Below are positions 1 through 6,031 of a stretch of 7,356 nt of DNA, piece by piece; the first letter of the stretch is position 1, and each line of letters opens with the position of its first letter. Both the position numbers and the translations under genes were made by a program. The notes under the pieces are model-generated. The model did no database searches. It had not been told where the DNA came from and was given only the letters and a program-made list of their open reading frames with translations. Location: contig JAKBCI010000082.1 of assembly GCA_021807965.1 (NCBI GenBank), positions 1 through 7,356 of the forward strand. Direction: 5' to 3'. This DNA comes from Actinomycetes bacterium. Its GTDB lineage: Bacteria; Actinomycetota; Acidimicrobiia; Acidimicrobiales; RAAP-2.

Positions 1-469
1 CGAATCTCTCCAGCAGTGTCGCGAAATTCTGTACGTCGGCCTCGTCCCAGTCCTTGAAGAGCCGGGTGAGGCGTTCGCGGTGGGCGCTCAGCACCCGAGC
101 GAGAGCGCTCTGGCCGCTCTCGGTCAGGCTGATCAACGAGGCCCTTCGGTCATCGGGGTCGGGTTCGCGCACGACGTAGCCCTCGCGCTCGAGTTGCTGC
201 ACCTTCCTCGTCACCGTGGGAGTGTCCACCCCGAGCATCCCCGCCAGAGAGGTCACCCGACACGGTAGATCGTCGTGGCGCCCGAGCTTGTAGAGCAGCG
301 CCAGACCCGCCCGGTCTATGCGCACGCCCGCCACGCGCAGCAACTCCTCGTGCACGCGAACCTGGTTACCCGACTGGGCGACCAGCTTGAGACTCGCCTG
401 GATCCGGTCGATGACCGTGGATTCCGCAGTCAGGTCGAACGACGATGCCTGAGTACTTGCTTTCAACAC
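1..469 (-). CDS. MarR-family transcriptional regulator (C-terminus cut by window edge)
   Basis: Translation of the minus strand from GTG at 469 gives 156 residues before the edge, so only the last few residues should be missing (MarR proteins are usually 140-170 aa). The winged helix-turn-helix is clear. Residues 73-99 hold SLAGMLGVDTPTVTRKVQQL followed by EREGYVV. The wing holds the family signature DPDDRRA near 104-110, then LISLTESG, with a C-terminal dimerisation helix after it. Members bind palindromic DNA as dimers and often repress nearby transport, stress or catabolic genes, releasing DNA when a small phenolic or oxidant signal is sensed. The ligand and targets here are unknown, and the gene it may control lies outside the window. 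GTG at 469 and TTG at 466 are both possible starts. No Shine-Dalgarno sequence is well placed; a GGAG lies about 16 bases upstream. The product class is secure, the exact start less so. Confidence 0.93.
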   Translation of the reverse strand, partial: MLKASTQASSFDLTAESTVIDRIQASLKLVAQSGNQVRVHEELLRVAGVRIDRAGLALLYKLGRHDDLPCRVTSLAGMLGVDTPTVTRKVQQLEREGYVVREPDPDDRRASLISLTESGQSALARVLSAHRERLTRLFKDWDEADVQNFATLLERF

Positions 470-675
470 GCAAATAACTCTAGCGCTCCACCGTTGCGCC
501 GTGACCCATTTTGTTCGCGCGCACCATGAGGAACCATTGGTCCAGCGCGTCTCTCAGGCCAGGTGTTGCTGCCTCATCTCATCACCACTGGCGCCGATGC
601 CGGCCCGGACTCAACCTTGAGGCACCACGAGTACTCTCAGCCGACCGCGAGCGATCCAACTTCAGGAGCGACCGA
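470..675. other. Intergenic gap between kinase 3' end and MarR gene
   Basis: About 206 bases separate the kinase stop from the MarR start, both on the minus strand. No convincing gene is seen; the plus-strand reading frames here are antisense continuations over the kinase. A short dyad CTCAA-CC-TTGAG lies at 610-621 and an 8-base palindrome GAGTACTC at 629-636. No strong terminator was found. The length suggests MarR has its own promoter rather than being co-transcribed with the kinase. Confidence 0.5.
477..482 (-). promoter_or_regulatory. Candidate -10 box for leaderless MarR transcript
   Basis: On the minus strand TAGAGT (482 down to 477) is followed by seven bases and then the GTG start. 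A TANNNT box 6-8 bases before the start codon is the usual layout of leaderless genes in actinobacteria. It fits the absence of a good ribosome-binding site. No convincing -35 box was seen. Confidence 0.33.
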
Positions 676-2082
676 TCACGATGTCGGCCTGGGAAGTCGC
701 ACGATGAATCTTGCACCAGGTCTCGCATCGGTGACCTCGACTGTTCCACCGTGGGCCGTGACGATCTCGTAAACGATGGCGAGCCCCAGTCCACTGCCGC
801 CACTTGATCGAGCTCTCGATTGGTCGACTCTCACGAACCTCTCGAAGATTCGATCGCGGTCCTCGACGCTCACCCCGGTGCCATCGTCACGAATCTCGAG
901 GACGGCCCATTCAGAATCCTGGCTTAAGGTGACGCTTACCTGCTGACGGGCGTGGCGCACTGCGTTGTCGAGCAGATTCCTTATCGCTCGTCCAAGTTGC
1001 TCGGGGTCTCCCGCGACTCGCGCACCCGAAACAGAGGACGCGTCGATTGTGACACGGGCGATTCGCTGCAGTCGAGTGCACTCTCGCAGTACTAGTTCGT
1101 CCAGATCGACGCTGCGGGGGTTCCATTCAATTGTCTGTTCGTCCGATCGTGCAAGGATTGCCAGATCCTCCACGATGCGACGAACTCGCTCAATATCGCC
1201 GAGCACGATGCGTGCCGAATCTGGCCAATCGGTCGACGCGACGTGAGACAGGCTCACCTCGAGCTCAGACTGTGCTGCGGCGAGAGGGCTGCGAAGCTCG
1301 TGCGACGCATCGGCAACAAAGGCTCGCTGTCGCCGGCTCGAAGCTTCGAGCCGCTCGAGCATTGCATTCATCGTCACGGCCAGGCGACCGATTTCATCGT
1401 GCACTGTGGGTTCAGTGATTCGTCTTTCGAGTGCCCGGGCGGTAATGTCCTCCACTTCGGTGCGAATGGCCTCAACCGACGAAAGTGCTCGACCTATAAG
1501 CCACCAAACTGTCGATCCTACGATGATGAGAAGTATGGGGTCGACGACAAGTAGGCCGACCAGAATGGCATGAACGGAGTGAGTGATGGCTTCGAGCGAC
1601 TCACCCACGTAAATGATGATCGATCCGCCCGAGGTGCTCACACTGGTCGCGGCCACGCGGTAGCTATCCCCGGAACCAATGGGCAAGTTCGAAAGAGTAC
1701 GAAAGTCGCCGGACCCTTTCGGGGCGAACGCCGCAATGCGACTCTCGCCCTGGACGCTGGCGCTACTAGCGAGTACGTGGCCACTGGCGTTCACGATCTG
1801 GATAAAGGACGTGTCCTGGGACGTCAGTTGAAGTGTTCCTGGAATCGAGCCGTTGCTGGTGGCGGCAACGAGAGAGTTGAGTTCGAGGCGTAGCGCGCGG
1901 TCCACCCCACTCTGGTGCGACGCCTTCACCTCGACGACCAGAAGAACGTTGGTCACCCCAAGCGCAATACCGACGACCATGACTGAAGCCAGCACGGTCC
2001 TCGCTCGAATCGAAGAGAGCCAACGAAAAAGACCTTGACGAGAGCGGATGGTGGCTGGCGGTACTAACGTGCTAGCGGCCAC
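676..2082 (-). CDS. Membrane sensor histidine kinase of a two-component system
   Basis: This 468-residue kinase is placed in the inner membrane and should phosphorylate the response regulator encoded just upstream. Counting from GTG at 2082, a basic N-terminus precedes membrane segment 1 (about 29-50). An extracellular sensor region of about 120 residues follows (51-170), then membrane segment 2 (171-197) and a HAMP linker (198-250). The dimerisation domain carries the H-box ASHELRSPL with phospho-acceptor His261. The ATPase domain has the N-box NLLDNAVRHA (Asn369, Asn373), the G1 box DDGTG (399-403) and the G2 box GGSGLGL (428-434). All key residues are present, so it should be active. The frame stays open upstream to 2250, but that stretch lies antisense-free inside the regulator gene and has no kinase-like content. 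GTG at 2082 gives an 11-base overlap with the regulator, a common sign of translational coupling. The sensor region is not recognised as a named domain, so the signal is unknown. Confidence 0.93.
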   Translation of the reverse strand: MAASTLVPPATIRSRQGLFRWLSSIRARTVLASVMVVGIALGVTNVLLVVEVKASHQSGVDRALRLELNSLVAATSNGSIPGTLQLTSQDTSFIQIVNASGHVLASSASVQGESRIAAFAPKGSGDFRTLSNLPIGSGDSYRVAATSVSTSGGSIIIYVGESLEAITHSVHAILVGLLVVDPILLIIVGSTVWWLIGRALSSVEAIRTEVEDITARALERRITEPTVHDEIGRLAVTMNAMLERLEASSRRQRAFVADASHELRSPLAAAQSELEVSLSHVASTDWPDSARIVLGDIERVRRIVEDLAILARSDEQTIEWNPRSVDLDELVLRECTRLQRIARVTIDASSVSGARVAGDPEQLGRAIRNLLDNAVRHARQQVSVTLSQDSEWAVLEIRDDGTGVSVEDRDRIFERFVRVDQSRARSSGGSGLGLAIVYEIVTAHGGTVEVTDARPGARFIVRLPRPTS

Positions 2083-2749
2083 TTTCGGCCAATCGATATC
2101 CGCTTCCCGGCACGGTGAGAATCGTCTCTGTTCCAAACGGCCGATCGATCTTTCGACGCACGTATCCGACGTAGACCTCCACGATGTTAGGGCTGCCTTC
2201 GAACTCGGGATTCCAGACGTGCTCGAGGATCTCGTCCTTGCTGACCACACGGGACCCCGAGCGCATCAGGAATTCGAGTAGGTCGAATTCTCGCGGTGTG
2301 AGCGCGATGGGCACATCCTCTCGCCAACACGACCGCGTCGCCGGATCGAGGCGAAGACCGTCTACCTCGAGCACGGTCGGTCGTTCGCGAGCGCCTCGGC
2401 GCAGGAGCGATCGAATGCGTGCGAGCAGCACCGGATAAGAGAACGGCTTGGTCAAGAAGTCGTCCGCGCCACTGTCGAGCGACTCAATCTCATCGAGTTC
2501 TCCCGTCTTCGCGGTCAGGATGAGAACTGGAGTCCACACACCTCGCTCGCGAATCTCGTGACAAACGCTGAAGCCGTTGAGTCCAGGCAACATGAGATCG
2601 AGGACAATGATGTCATAATCAATGTTGCTGGCCATCCAGAGTCCGGTCTTACCATCCGTGGCAACCTCGACGGCGAATCCATCCGCGGTGAGACCACGCT
2701 TCAGACTGGTCGCGATGCCCACCTCGTCCTCAACGAGCAGTAACCGCAT
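2072..2749 (-). CDS. OmpR/PhoB-family response regulator
   Basis: This 225-residue protein has full family length. The receiver domain (about 1-116) shows the acidic pair Glu7-Asp8, phospho-acceptor Asp51 in VLDLMLPG, the switch Thr79 in LTAK, and Lys101 in TKPF. The C-terminal winged-helix domain (about 125-222) has ALTPREFDLLEFLM, then KDEILEHVW, and ends in the wing motif VPGSGYRL. Such proteins are phosphorylated by their partner kinase, dimerise and bind direct repeats with an 11-base period. It is the first gene of the operon and its stop lies inside the kinase start region. ATG at 2749 is supported by purine-rich sequence (GAAGAG, with AAGGGTG further up) just upstream. Its own binding site may be the TTCTCA pair in the intergenic region. 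It could regulate itself as well as the divergent small gene. Family assignment is secure; a specific orthologue (such as TcrX, MprA or CseB) cannot be named. Confidence 0.96.
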   Translation of the reverse strand: MRLLLVEDEVGIATSLKRGLTADGFAVEVATDGKTGLWMASNIDYDIIVLDLMLPGLNGFSVCHEIRERGVWTPVLILTAKTGELDEIESLDSGADDFLTKPFSYPVLLARIRSLLRRGARERPTVLEVDGLRLDPATRSCWREDVPIALTPREFDLLEFLMRSGSRVVSKDEILEHVWNPEFEGSPNIVEVYVGYVRRKIDRPFGTETILTVPGSGYRLAESGR

Positions 2750-2788
2750 CGGGTCTCTTCACCCTTTCGTCGGGTACGCCTTTACGTG

Positions 2789-2794
2789 ATTGTA
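2789..2794 (-). promoter_or_regulatory. Candidate -10 box for the two-component operon
   Basis: On the minus strand TACAAT matches five of six consensus bases. A transcript starting about seven bases downstream would have a leader of roughly 33 bases before the regulator ATG. The -35 region at 17-18 base spacing (CACTGG or CCACTG) is poor, so the promoter may need an activator. Confidence 0.4.
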
Positions 2795-2820
2795 TCGCCC
2801 GCTCGTGATGCCCAGTGGTG

Positions 2821-2846
2821 GTCGTACTAGTGAACGACTGAGTACG
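2821..2846. promoter_or_regulatory. Overlapping inverted repeats in the divergent intergenic region
   Basis: Two dyads overlap here. CGTACT at 2823-2828 pairs with AGTACG at 2841-2846 (12-base spacer). GTCGT at 2821-2825 pairs with ACGAC at 2834-2838 (8-base spacer). They lie upstream of the operon -10 box and next to the TTCTCA pair. They could be an operator for a dimeric regulator, but half-sites of five or six bases can occur by chance. Confidence 0.25.
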
Positions 2847-2856
2847 CTTTGAGTCC

Positions 2857-2873
2857 TTCTCAAGGGTTTCTCA
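2857..2873. promoter_or_regulatory. Tandem TTCTCA repeat, probable response-regulator binding site
   Basis: TTCTCA occurs at 2857-2862 and again at 2868-2873. The start-to-start distance is 11 bases, one helical turn, so two regulator subunits would sit on the same DNA face. OmpR-family proteins classically bind such direct repeats. Read toward the operon the same site is TGAGAA-N5-TGAGAA. The site lies between the response regulator gene and a divergent small gene. The second copy ends 21 bases before a candidate -10 box of that small gene, so bound protein would overlap or touch the -35 position, the usual place for an activator. An inverted repeat TTGAG-N5-CTCAA (2849-2863) overlaps the first copy. 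Confidence 0.55.
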
Positions 2874-2888
2874 GCGCCGTCCTGGCAG

Positions 2889-2906
2889 GGTGGCCATAGT
2901 GCCACC
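2889..2906 (+). promoter_or_regulatory. Candidate -10 box within a dyad, upstream of the small secreted gene
   Basis: A perfect 6-base inverted repeat, GGTGGC (2889-2894) and GCCACC (2901-2906), encloses CATAGT (2895-2900). CATAGT matches four of six -10 consensus bases, including the key A at position two and the final T. The -35 position has no consensus hexamer but adjoins the TTCTCA pair. A transcript would start near 2907 and reach the ATG after about 38 bases. The dyad could alternatively be a repressor site over the promoter. Confidence 0.35.
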
Positions 2907-2944
2907 AATCGGGGTGACGCACTTTCAACAATGAGGAGTACGAG

Positions 2945-3286
2945 ATGATGAAGATGAAGAAGATTGGCGTCGGCGTGGCGGGACTGATTGCTCTTGGCAG
3001 CTCAGCAGTGGGAATTGGAATGGCCTCAGGCGTCGCGTCGGCGTCGGGGAGCACAACTGTACCGACGGTCGCGAACACCGTCGCAGACACCGGCTCCCAA
3101 CTCGACTCGGGCGCGAACGTCCAGTCGGGTAGCCAGAGTGGCTCGCAGAGCACCGCCCCCGATTCGACCGAGGCGGCGTCGAACGAGAACTCATCAGAGG
3201 CAACTTCGACCGAGTCCGACGGTGCCGCGGGTGCTCAGGACGTGGGCGGTTCCAACGTCGACAGCCAGACGACAGGCGCCCAGTAA
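2945..3286 (+). CDS. Small secreted acidic Ser/Thr-rich protein, unknown function
   Basis: This 113-residue protein begins MMKMKK, followed by a hydrophobic stretch (about 7-32) and a likely signal peptidase site after ASA near residue 34. The mature part of about 79 residues is low-complexity. It contains no Lys, Arg, His, Cys, Phe, Tyr or Trp, about ten Asp/Glu, and roughly 17 Ser and 11 Thr. A short internal repeat SGSQSGSQS lies near 61-69. It is therefore predicted to be disordered, strongly acidic and exported. GAGGAG at 2933-2938, six bases before the first ATG, is an excellent ribosome-binding site and fixes that start. It is divergent from the two-component operon and preceded by the probable regulator site, so it may be that system's output or part of its sensing. 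I recognise no family. A linker-like wall or surface peptide, or a heavily O-glycosylated protein, are possibilities only. Confidence 0.85.
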   Translation: MMKMKKIGVGVAGLIALGSSAVGIGMASGVASASGSTTVPTVANTVADTGSQLDSGANVQSGSQSGSQSTAPDSTEAASNENSSEATSTESDGAAGAQDVGGSNVDSQTTGAQ

Positions 3287-3293
3287 GGGACGA

Positions 3294-3335
3294 GGTGCCC
3301 GCTCGCCACGGTCATGAACGTGGCGAGTGGGCACC
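3294..3335 (+). terminator. Strong hairpin terminator after the small secreted gene
   Basis: The arms at 3294-3310 and 3319-3335 form a 17-base stem with one G-U wobble (3301 with 3328) and an 8-base loop, GTCATGAA. It begins eight bases after the stop codon. There is no run of T after it, as is common for actinobacterial hairpin terminators. It separates the small gene from the hydrolase promoter 16 bases downstream. Confidence 0.75.
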
Positions 3336-3350
3336 CGCAAACAGAGCCTC

Positions 3351-3379
3351 TTGAGAGGTTCGACGGAGATTGCTATAAG
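3351..3379 (+). promoter_or_regulatory. Sigma70-type promoter of the GH3 gene
   Basis: TTGAGA (3351-3356) and TATAAG (3374-3379) are exactly 17 bases apart. TG at 3371-3372, one base before the -10 box, gives an extended -10. Both hexamers match five of six consensus bases for the housekeeping sigma factor. The transcript should start near 3386, giving a leader of about 75 bases. A quasi-palindrome CCTCT-TG-AGAGG (3347-3358), extendable with one mismatch per arm position to 3344-3361, covers the -35 box and could be a repressor site. Confidence 0.68.
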
Positions 3380-3460
3380 TCTGTCCTCACTACGGGGACT
3401 CTCTGCGCCGTTCGAGAAGTTGTTTCACGTCAGAAATTTAACTATTGAAAGATCCCACTC

Positions 3461-6031
3461 GTGAGATTCCGTCACCATCTGCGCACGCGCTCGGCCATCG
3501 TGTCTTTGATTGTCGTGTCGCTGTTGGTGGCGACGATTTCCTTCGTGCGGGTTGGTCCGTCCGAGACCATAGGCGCCACGACGGGGGTCACCGGCACGGC
3601 GTCCACGACCATCAGTTGTCCCTGGATCGCCGAGAGTCTGCACCACAGCTTTACCGCCCAGCACATGGCCCAGCAGGTGGCGCGCCTCATGACCCCCAGT
3701 GAGTTGGCGAACTTCGTCGTGCTACGACACGGTTCGGGAGTCGAAAACTTCAACGTCGGGGTGCCGCGTTTGTGCGTTCCAGCCCTCTCGCTCGTCGATG
3801 GTCCAGCGGGCGTGGGTAACAACACCACCAAGGTCACACAATTCCCGAGCGAACTCGCGGTGGCCGCGAGCTTCAACCCGCTCGTCGCCCGCCAAGTTGG
3901 CTTCGCCATGGCCCAAGAAGCACTCACCAAGGGTTACGATGTCTTGCAGGCGCCGGACTTGAACTTGATTCGCACGCCCCTCTCTGGTCGTGCTTTCGAG
4001 ACCTACGGCGAGGACCCATTCCTCGCGAGCCTCATGGGCGTGGCCGCGATCGAGGGAATCCAGTCAACCGGTGTGATGGCGCAGGCCAAGCACTTCAGCG
4101 CCTATACCCAGGAGAACGCACGCGGCCGCCTCAATCAGAAGTTGTCGGGCCGGGTCCTCGCCGAGATCTACAACGCGCCCTTCCAGTCCGCTGTGAAGCT
4201 GGCCCACGTGGCGTCGATCATGTGCGCCATGGGCATGATCAATGATGTCAACACCTGTTCGAACGGCTCTCTCTACCTGACGCTTCGGTCGTGGGGCTTT
4301 CGCGGCTTCGTCCGCAGCGATTACGGTGCGACGACCGCGCCAGCACCGGCCGTCGCGGCGGGTATGAGTCTGGTGAAGCCATCATCGCCTTCGGCCGTGT
4401 TGTTCGCTCTCGAGAGTGGGCACCTGCGACTTCGCTCGCTGCGCAGCGCGGTCGCTTCGGTCCTGACCGAGATGTTCGCCTACGGGTTAGTCGCGAATCC
4501 ACGCAGCATTGCTCTCGCGAAGTCGGCCACCTCCGCGACACACGAACTGGTAGCTCTACGCGCGGAGCGTCAGGGCATCGTGTTGATAAAGAACTCGAAC
4601 CAGGTCTTGCCACTTCGAACCACGTCGTCGGTCGCGGTGATCGGCCTTGATGCGAACCAGGGAATCATCTCTCGCGGCGGTGGCAGCTCGGGCGTGCGCG
4701 CGTCGTCGCTCACGACACCCCTCGCCGCACTGCGAACTATGTTGCCCCACGCGAGTGTGATCTACCGTCCGGGAAGCCTCAGCGGCATGGAGTTCAGTCC
4801 GCTGAAGATTGCCGACGTCGTGACGGGAACGGCGCCACCGGCAGAAAGCCCCGACGCTCTGCGCACCATACCCGACAGTGGAGAAGCGGCGACCTTCTAC
4901 GCAAACGCCGTAACGCCCATGGCCCTGACCGCAACAACGCCGGGACGCGGCGCGGGTTGGAGCAATTGGCAAGTGACCATTAATGCTGAGAAGACTGGCA
5001 CATACGTGATGGGTCTGTCAGACCTTGGCGACACCTGGCTCTCACTGAACGGTCGTACGATTCTCGCGGACCGGGGACTACACGGTCTCTACCCTCAGTC
5101 GACGGCAGTTTCTCTCGTAGCGGGCCACAGCTACACCCTCGTGGCGCGATGGTTCTCACTCGGGACCACGAGCACGCCGGGCTTCGGCATCGACTACGTG
5201 CAACCCCAGATCGACGCCGCCGTGGCGGCGGCAAGGCGGTCGAACACCGCAGTAGTCTTCGCGGGCAGCAACCTCTCAGAAGGTGCGGACCTTACCTCGC
5301 TCTGGCTCCAGGGTGACCTGAACGCGTTGATCAGTGCCGTGGCCCGCGCGAATCCGCGCACGGTGGTGGTGCTGACAACGGGTGGCCCCGTGATGATGCC
5401 CTGGCGATCGAAGGTCGCGGGAATCGTGGAGGCTTGGTACGGAGGACAGATGGTCGGTGCGGCGATCGCCCAAGTCCTCACCGGTGCGGTCGACCCGTCG
5501 GGTCGACTGCCGGTGAGCTTCCCAAGTACCGCCTGGCAGACCCCGGCGTCGCGGTTAAGTCAATATCCCGGTCAAGGCGGCACCGTACAATTCGGCGGAC
5601 TCAGTGACATTGGCTATCGCTGGTACCAGGCGAATTCGGTGACCCCGGCCTACCCCTTCGGCTACGGACTCAGTTACACGAGATTCTCGTGGTCGAACAT
5701 CTCGATCTCGCGATCGGGCTCGGGCGTGGAGGTGGCACTACGCATTACGAATTCCGGCCACGTGCCCGGGGTGGACATCGCTCAGGTGTACGTGAGATAC
5801 CCACGTGGCCTTGGCGAGCCGCCAGAGCAACTACGCGGCATCGGTCGCGTCGACCTGGCCGCGGGCGCGTCGAAGAACATCGTCATCCACCTGCCTCGTA
5901 GCGCCTTCACCTACGACAACGGCCACGCGATCGTGGTGTCCCACGACCCATATCAAGTAAGCGTCGCGACCAGCTCGGCAAATCTCGTTGCCAGTCGAAT
6001 CCTCAGACTTACGACTACAGCACTCAAATAG
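3461..6031 (+). CDS. Exported family 3 glycoside hydrolase (beta-glucosidase-like, with PA14-like insert)
   Basis: This 856-residue enzyme should hydrolyse terminal beta-linked sugars outside the cytoplasmic membrane. An N-terminal basic stretch and hydrophobic helix (about 11-31) act as signal peptide or membrane anchor. The TIM-barrel domain (about 60-345) shows VDGPAGV (Asp113), GRAFETYGEDP (176-186), KHFSAYTQE (Lys210, His211) and SDYG with catalytic nucleophile Asp287. The second catalytic domain begins at VLIKNSNQVLPL (about 374-385), carries IGLDANQ and GGGSSG, and is interrupted by a PA14-like beta domain at roughly 440-580. Glu608 in LSEGAD is the probable acid/base. A fibronectin III-like domain ends the protein (about 755-845). 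After Glu608 the usual Asp-Arg reads Asp-Leu, and the following Leu-Pro reads Leu-Gln, so substrate preference may be unusual. Cys53, 105, 255 and 266 could form disulfides. GTG at 3461 has GAAAG nine bases upstream (3447-3451) and its own promoter. Exact substrate (glucoside, xyloside or glucosaminide) cannot be told; a beta-glucosidase-type activity is most likely. Confidence 0.93.
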   Translation: MRFRHHLRTRSAIVSLIVVSLLVATISFVRVGPSETIGATTGVTGTASTTISCPWIAESLHHSFTAQHMAQQVARLMTPSELANFVVLRHGSGVENFNVGVPRLCVPALSLVDGPAGVGNNTTKVTQFPSELAVAASFNPLVARQVGFAMAQEALTKGYDVLQAPDLNLIRTPLSGRAFETYGEDPFLASLMGVAAIEGIQSTGVMAQAKHFSAYTQENARGRLNQKLSGRVLAEIYNAPFQSAVKLAHVASIMCAMGMINDVNTCSNGSLYLTLRSWGFRGFVRSDYGATTAPAPAVAAGMSLVKPSSPSAVLFALESGHLRLRSLRSAVASVLTEMFAYGLVANPRSIALAKSATSATHELVALRAERQGIVLIKNSNQVLPLRTTSSVAVIGLDANQGIISRGGGSSGVRASSLTTPLAALRTMLPHASVIYRPGSLSGMEFSPLKIADVVTGTAPPAESPDALRTIPDSGEAATFYANAVTPMALTATTPGRGAGWSNWQVTINAEKTGTYVMGLSDLGDTWLSLNGRTILADRGLHGLYPQSTAVSLVAGHSYTLVARWFSLGTTSTPGFGIDYVQPQIDAAVAAARRSNTAVVFAGSNLSEGADLTSLWLQGDLNALISAVARANPRTVVVLTTGGPVMMPWRSKVAGIVEAWYGGQMVGAAIAQVLTGAVDPSGRLPVSFPSTAWQTPASRLSQYPGQGGTVQFGGLSDIGYRWYQANSVTPAYPFGYGLSYTRFSWSNISISRSGSGVEVALRITNSGHVPGVDIAQVYVRYPRGLGEPPEQLRGIGRVDLAAGASKNIVIHLPRSAFTYDNGHAIVVSHDPYQVSVATSSANLVASRILRLTTTALK

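Noticed and set aside
469..498. CGCAA-N20-TTGCG inverted repeat at the MarR start as an autoregulatory operator
   Set aside because: Five-base arms with a 20-base spacer are too weak and too far apart for a typical MarR operator of 16-20 bases.
511..807. Plus-strand frame of 98 codons at the kinase 3' end
   Set aside because: It runs antisense over the kinase C-terminus, has an Arg/Ser-rich shadow composition and no ribosome-binding site.
2083..2250. Upstream extension of the kinase frame to ATG at 2250
   Set aside because: These 56 codons lie entirely within the response regulator gene, carry no kinase-like sequence and would give an unusual long overlap; GTG at 2082 fits operon layout better.
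2860..3153. Minus-strand frame of 97 codons antisense to the small secreted gene
   Set aside because: The plus-strand frame has a signal peptide and a textbook ribosome-binding site, so this is a mirror frame.
2988..3317. Second plus-strand frame overlapping the small secreted gene (Arg-rich, 109 codons)
   Set aside because: It is a frame-shifted reading of the same bases, without a start signal, and runs into the terminator hairpin.
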